From contig CAIRRW010000188.1 of assembly GCA_903881065.1 (NCBI GenBank), positions 1-9,078 on the forward strand: DNA of 9,078 nt, read 5' to 3'. This DNA is from an uncultured Bacteroidota bacterium (GTDB lineage Bacteria; Bacteroidota; Bacteroidia; 2-12-FULL-35-15). Position 1 is the first letter of the stretch. Every line of letters starts with the position of its first letter. The notes below the pieces were generated by a model. It searched no databases. It was not told where the DNA came from and was given only the letters and a program-made list of their open reading frames with translations. A program made the translations under genes and the position numbers. Of the stretch, positions 5,692 to 9,078 are shown piece after piece.

Positions 5692-7571
5692 GCTTTTATT
5701 TCATCAACCACAGAAGGGTCAAGTAAAGTCGACGTATCGCCCAAATTACATGTTTCTCCTTCTGCTACCTTCCGTAATATTCTTCTCATTATTTTCCCGC
5801 TTCTTGTTTTTGGCAATCCGCTAACCACTTGTATTTTGTCAGGTTTTGCAATAGCTCCAATCATTTTTGTTACTTCAGCAAGAATCTCTTTTCTCAACGA
5901 ATTATGGTCTTTACTATGGTTCGTACAAATCACATACGCATAAATCCCTTGTCCTTTTATATCATGCGGATAGCCTACAACAGCCGATTCCACTATATCT
6001 ATATGCATATTTATTGCACTCTCCACTTCCGCAGTCCCTATCCGGTGTCCACTCACGTTTATTACATCATCCACTCTTCCTGTAATTCTGTAATACCCAT
6101 CCTCATCACGTTTGCAGCCATCACCGGTAAAATATAAATTCGGGTAAGTAGCAAAATAATTTTGATAACATCGCTCATGATCCCCATAGGTAGTACGAAG
6201 TATAGCAGGCCAGGGAAATTTAATACATAAATTTCCTTCAACACCATTTCCAATAATTTCATTTCCTTTATCATCTACCAACATAGGCTGCACGCCTGGC
6301 AACGGCAACGTAGCAAAGCTTGGCTTCGTTTTTGTTAACCCTGCCAACGGCGAAATCATCATACCTCCTGTTTCCGTTTGCCACCACGTATCCACTATCG
6401 GGCACTTCCCTTTCCCTATATTTTCATTATACCAGTTCCAGGCTTCTTCATTAATCGGTTCTCCCACACTTCCTAAAATACGTAACGAATTTAATTTATA
6501 TGGTTTGATAAAATGCTCGCCCGCCGCTTCAAGCGCACGTATAGCAGTAGGCGCAGTGTAAAATATATTTACTTTATATTTATCAATAACCTGCCAGAAC
6601 CTCCCGGCATCAGGGTATGTAGGCACACCTTCAAAAAGTACCGAAGTCGCTCCGGCCAATAATGGTGCATATACAATGTACGAATGACCTGTAATCCAGC
6701 CTATATCCGCCGTGCACCAATACACTTCCTTATCTTTATATTGAAACACATTTTCAAATGTATAATGTGTATAAACCATATATCCACCACATGTATGCAC
6801 CACTCCTTTTGGTTTTCCGGTCGACCCTGATGTATAAAGTATAAACAATAAATCTTCTGCATCCATTGATTCTGCTGGACAATCAGCATTTACTTTTTCC
6901 ATTTCATCCTTCCACAAAACATCTCTTCCTTCCTGCATTTTAATAAATGTATCAGTTCGCTGAACAACAATTACCTTCTCCACTGCCGGACAAATTTCCA
7001 ACGCCTCATCCACAACATCTTTTATAGGAATGTCTTTCGCTCCGCGATATGCACCGTCCGTTGTTACCACAATTTTACTGTCGCAATCCTGAATTCTTCC
7101 CGAAAGTGCAGATGCCGAAAAGCCGCCAAACACAACCGAATGAACAGCTCCTATTCTTGCACAAGCTAATAAAGCAATTGCCAGTTCAGGCACCATCGGC
7201 ATATAAATACAAATGCGGTCTCCCTTTTTTGCACCATTATTTTTCAACACATTTGCAAACTTGCACACCTGCTCATGCAATTGTTTATAGGTAAGTTCCA
7301 CCGCTTTTTCCTGCGGATTATTCGGTTCCCAATAATATGCAATTTGATTTGCTCGTTCAGGAAGATGCCTGTCCAGGCAGTTTTCAGTGATATTCAACTT
7401 CCCATTCACAAACCATTCTATTTTCGGTTCCGTAAAATCCCAATTCAATACCTTATCCCATTTTTTCTTCCATACAAATTGTTCCGCCTGTTCTTCCCAA
7501 AACAATTCAGGACTTTCCACACTTCGTTTATATTCGGTCTTGTATTCCTCAAAAGATGTTATTCTGTTCAT
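5679..7571 (-). CDS. acs: Acetyl-CoA synthetase (AMP-forming)
   Basis: 630 aa, close to the roughly 650 usual for Acs. It activates acetate with ATP to acetyl-AMP and then forms acetyl-CoA, in the cytoplasm. ANL-superfamily motifs are YTSGSTGKPKG (246-256, ATP phosphate-binding loop), TWWQTETGG (395-403), YFTGDGCKRDEDGYYRITGR (480-499), VDDVINVSGHRIGTAEVE (500-517) and the C-terminal KTRSGKIMRR (588-597). Lys593 is the catalytic lysine that acylation controls in known Acs enzymes. The Trp pair at 396-397 matches the small-pocket Trp that favours acetate over longer acids, so acetate is more likely than propionate. The ATG start gives a typical N-terminal Acs domain (SFEEY, FWEEQAE, WDKVLNWDF). 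It is transcribed alone: a strong terminator separates it from frr, a TAACTTTG promoter element lies 22 nt upstream, and its 3' end shares a hairpin with the converging metalloprotease gene. Confidence 0.97.
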   Translation of the reverse strand: MNRITSFEEYKTEYKRSVESPELFWEEQAEQFVWKKKWDKVLNWDFTEPKIEWFVNGKLNITENCLDRHLPERANQIAYYWEPNNPQEKAVELTYKQLHEQVCKFANVLKNNGAKKGDRICIYMPMVPELAIALLACARIGAVHSVVFGGFSASALSGRIQDCDSKIVVTTDGAYRGAKDIPIKDVVDEALEICPAVEKVIVVQRTDTFIKMQEGRDVLWKDEMEKVNADCPAESMDAEDLLFILYTSGSTGKPKGVVHTCGGYMVYTHYTFENVFQYKDKEVYWCTADIGWITGHSYIVYAPLLAGATSVLFEGVPTYPDAGRFWQVIDKYKVNIFYTAPTAIRALEAAGEHFIKPYKLNSLRILGSVGEPINEEAWNWYNENIGKGKCPIVDTWWQTETGGMMISPLAGLTKTKPSFATLPLPGVQPMLVDDKGNEIIGNGVEGNLCIKFPWPAILRTTYGDHERCYQNYFATYPNLYFTGDGCKRDEDGYYRITGRVDDVINVSGHRIGTAEVESAINMHIDIVESAVVGYPHDIKGQGIYAYVICTNHSKDHNSLRKEILAEVTKMIGAIAKPDKIQVVSGLPKTRSGKIMRRILRKVAEGETCNLGDTSTLLDPSVVDEIKAGAL

Positions 7572-7593
7572 GATATTTTAGTATAAAGATTTT

Positions 7594-7601
7594 CAAAGTT
7601 A
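7594..7601 (-). promoter_or_regulatory. Bacteroidota-type -7 promoter element for acs
   Basis: Minus-strand octamer TAACTTTG matches TAnnTTTG exactly and predicts a transcription start near 7587, about 16 nt before the acs ATG (7571). It lies downstream of the frr terminator, as expected for an independent promoter. No TTG is found at the 20-nt spacing for a -33 box. Confidence 0.55.
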
Positions 7602-7641
7602 GAAAAAGTAATCTGATTTCTCTAGAATACATTTCTATTGC

Positions 7642-7673
7642 AAAAAAAAACTCCGCAATTGCGGAGTTTTTTT
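7642..7673. terminator. Strong intrinsic terminator after frr (palindromic, bidirectional form)
   Basis: A perfect 16-bp palindrome CTCCGCAATTGCGGAG (7651-7666) is flanked by nine A on the left (7642-7650) and seven T on the right (7667-7673). On the minus strand this gives a GC-rich hairpin followed by nine U, 18 nt beyond the frr stop codon, so it should end the pyrH-frr transcript before acs. The symmetry means it could also stop plus-strand transcription. Confidence 0.92.
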
Positions 7674-7691
7674 AAAAATATATTGTTTTAC

Positions 7692-8255
7692 TTAAACTGT
7701 CATTATCTCTTTTTCTTTTATCTCTAAATGTTTATCACATTTCACTACGAAGCTATCAACAAGAATTTGAACTTTTGCCTCACCTTCTTTCACTTCATCT
7801 TCAGGCGTTCCATTCTTCTGTAACTTTTTTAGTTCCTCATTGGCTTCCTTACGAATAGTTCTCAAACTTACTTTTCCATTTTCTACTTCCGATTTTGCTT
7901 TTTTTACTAATTCCTTTCTGCGATCTTCGGTTAATGCAGGAACTAAAATACGAATTATTACACCGTCGTTCTGAGGATTTAAACCTAAATTGGCAGCCAT
8001 AATAGCTTTTTCAATTGGAGTAAGCATTGATTTTTCCCAAGGTTGAATTACCAATGTTCTTGCATCTGCCGTATTAACATTTGCTACCTGATTTAATGGA
8101 GTTCTTGTTCCATAATAGTCAACAGAAATACTTTCAAGCATTGTAGGGCTTGCTTTACCTGCACGCACTTTCACTAATTCTGCTTCCAAATGCGAAACGG
8201 CTTTATCCATTTGCTCTTTCGCATTGTCTAATATAAATTGAATATCTTCGTTCAT
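7692..8255 (-). CDS. frr: Ribosome recycling factor
   Basis: 187 aa, close to the 185 of Escherichia coli RRF. With EF-G it splits the post-termination ribosome so subunits can be reused. The N-terminal helix (to about 30) carries KAVSHLEAELVKVRAGKASP. Domain II (about 31-104) contains the YYGTRTPLNQVANVN and IQPWEKSML segments. The remaining helices (105-187) carry LTEDRRKELVKKAK and SLRTIRKEANEELKK. Arg132 in that helix coincides with the conserved Arg132 of the E. coli protein. The ATG start gives the expected short lead-in. It follows pyrH by 45 nt, the usual bacterial pairing, and ends just before a strong terminator. A good promoter candidate in the gap suggests frr can also be made separately from pyrH. 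Nothing in the sequence looks abnormal. Confidence 0.97.
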   Translation of the reverse strand: MNEDIQFILDNAKEQMDKAVSHLEAELVKVRAGKASPTMLESISVDYYGTRTPLNQVANVNTADARTLVIQPWEKSMLTPIEKAIMAANLGLNPQNDGVIIRILVPALTEDRRKELVKKAKSEVENGKVSLRTIRKEANEELKKLQKNGTPEDEVKEGEAKVQILVDSFVVKCDKHLEIKEKEIMTV

Positions 8256-8284
8256 AATAATTTATTTATAATAATTAATCAAGG

Positions 8285-8315
8285 CAAAGTTAATAGAATT
8301 CTAAAACTCTACCAA
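8285..8315 (-). promoter_or_regulatory. Candidate Bacteroidota promoter for frr inside the pyrH-frr junction
   Basis: Minus-strand TTG (8315-8313) is followed after exactly 20 nt by TAACTTTG (8292-8285). This fits the TTTG-N19-21-TAnnTTTG layout of Bacteroidota promoters except that the -33 box reads ATTG. The predicted start near 8278 leaves a leader of about 23 nt before the frr ATG. The -33 part lies within the 3' end of pyrH. Confidence 0.6.
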
Positions 8316-9008
8316 TGTTCCAACCTGTTCTCCCTGCATTATTTTTTTCAGATTGCCGGTTTTATTCATGTCGAAAACAATAATAGGTAATTTATTTTCT
8401 TTGCAAAGTGTAAATGCCGTCATATCCATCACTTCCAAACCTTTTGCATATACTTCATCAAAAGAAATGGTATTGTATTTGGTTGCCGATTTATCTTTTT
8501 CTGGGTCTGCAGTATAAATTCCATCTACTCTTGTTCCTTTCAAAACAACATTTGCTTCAATTTCAATGGCGCGTAAAGTAGCTGCTGTATCAGTTGTAAA
8601 ATATGGGTTTCCGGTACCGGCACCAAAAATAACTACCCGTCCTTTTTCCAAATGTCTCACCGCTTTTCTCCTGATAAACGGTTCACAAATCTGTTCCATT
8701 TTTATTGCTGATTGTAATCGTGTTTCCACACCTGCTTTTTCCAACGCTGATTGCAAAGCCATCGAGTTTATTACCGTTGCAAGCATTCCCATATAATCGC
8801 CATGCACTCTGTCCATTCCTCCTTCTTCAGCCTGTATCCCTCTGAAAATATTTCCACCACCAATTACCACTGCAACCTGCACTCCCAATTCAGATATTTC
8901 TTTTATTTGCTCTGCATATTGTGCAATTCGGCTATTATCTATTCCAAATTGTTTGTTTCCCATCAGCGATTCACCGCTTAATTTTAGAAGTATGCGTTTA
9001 TATTTCAT
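8301..9008 (-). CDS. pyrH: UMP kinase (uridylate kinase)
   Basis: 235 aa in the form annotated here. It phosphorylates UMP to UDP with ATP, in the cytoplasm. It belongs to the amino-acid-kinase fold, and known members are hexamers. Motifs are KLSGESLMG (9-17), VVIGGGNIFRG (47-57), the UMP-site GDYMGMLATVINSMALQ (70-86), FGAGTGNPYFTTDTAA (128-143) and GTRVDGIYTADP further on. I chose the ATG at 9008 because MKYKRILLKLSGES is the normal family N-terminus. The frame stays open to a TTG at 9038, which would add ten residues (NNKILKNIN plus the start) that do not look conserved. It is followed by frr after 45 nt. The 70 nt upstream show no clear promoter, so the gene may be first in its unit or be preceded by another gene outside the window. 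Confidence 0.96.
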   Translation of the reverse strand: MKYKRILLKLSGESLMGNKQFGIDNSRIAQYAEQIKEISELGVQVAVVIGGGNIFRGIQAEEGGMDRVHGDYMGMLATVINSMALQSALEKAGVETRLQSAIKMEQICEPFIRRKAVRHLEKGRVVIFGAGTGNPYFTTDTAATLRAIEIEANVVLKGTRVDGIYTADPEKDKSATKYNTISFDEVYAKGLEVMDMTAFTLCKENKLPIIVFDMNKTGNLKKIMQGEQVGTLVEF

Positions 9009-9078
9009 GTTAATGTTTTTGAGAATTTTATTATTCAATAGTTATTTTACAATCACTGTCAATATTAGTTCTCTTATC

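Noticed and set aside
5829..6137. Plus-strand open frame of 102 codons antisense to acs
   Set aside because: acs is unambiguous over this stretch (TGRVDDVINVSGHR and neighbouring motifs); the antisense frame has no promoter or domain.
7275..7586. Plus-strand open frame of 103 codons antisense to the acs 5' end
   Set aside because: It is the mirror of the conserved acs N-terminal region and crosses the acs promoter gap; there is no sign of an independent gene.
9009..9038. Ten-codon upstream extension of pyrH from a TTG at 9038
   Set aside because: The ATG at 9008 gives the typical UMP kinase N-terminus, and the added residues look unconserved and AT-driven.
9033..9062. TTGACA-like box (9062-9057) with a following TATTGAAT as a pyrH promoter
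   Set aside because: The downstream box departs from TAnnTTTG in most of the second half, and the window ends too close to judge.
1..9078. Mobile element, defence island or novel multigene system
   Set aside because: No transposase, integrase, terminal repeats, CRISPR repeats or unknown gene cluster is visible; every long frame matches a known family.

Overview
The window looks like chromosomal, low-GC DNA from a member of the Bacteroidota. Four observations point that way. A secreted protease carries a PKD-like domain and a type IX secretion (T9SS) C-terminal sorting domain. Promoter-like octamers fit the Bacteroidota -7 consensus TAnnTTTG. Starts lack obvious Shine-Dalgarno sequences. The dihydroorotase has the IDDQVHFREPG signature that I recall from this phylum. 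I cannot name a genus. There is no sign of an insertion sequence, phage, CRISPR array, tRNA or rRNA. The content is mostly housekeeping, and I do not see an undescribed multigene system.

Left block (1-3452, all minus strand). In transcription order: a polyprenol-phosphate mannosyltransferase-like GT2 enzyme (GTG start), dihydroorotase (pyrC), and a PlsC-superfamily acyltransferase (TTG start) that runs off the left edge. The gaps are about 20 nt, so this looks like an operon. However, a terminator-like hairpin lies exactly between the glycosyltransferase and pyrC, with the glycosyltransferase stop codon at its loop.

Middle block (3453-5678). A short divergent intergenic region with a TATTTTTG promoter element leads into a plus-strand gene for a secreted M43-type zinc metalloprotease. 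The gene is split by a -1 frame change at an A5 run near 3757-3761. The first 67 codons hold the signal peptide and the start of the propeptide. The other frame holds the remaining propeptide, the HExxHxxxxxH catalytic domain, a PKD-like domain, a beta-sandwich region and the T9SS tail. With the frame repaired, the product is about 701 aa.

Right block (5679-9078, all minus strand). In transcription order: pyrH (UMP kinase), frr (ribosome recycling factor), a strong palindromic terminator, then acs (acetyl-CoA synthetase) with its own promoter element. The metalloprotease and acs converge on a shared hairpin terminator that contains the acs stop codon. pyrH-frr is a common bacterial pair. Here frr also has a good candidate promoter of its own in the 45-nt gap. 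The 70 nt upstream of pyrH (9009-9078) are AT-rich, and I see nothing supportable there.

Functionally, pyrC and pyrH are two steps of pyrimidine synthesis. frr serves translation and acs activates acetate. The mannosyltransferase and acyltransferase belong to envelope or lipid chemistry, and the metalloprotease would be an exported surface or secreted enzyme if its reading frame is intact in the living organism.
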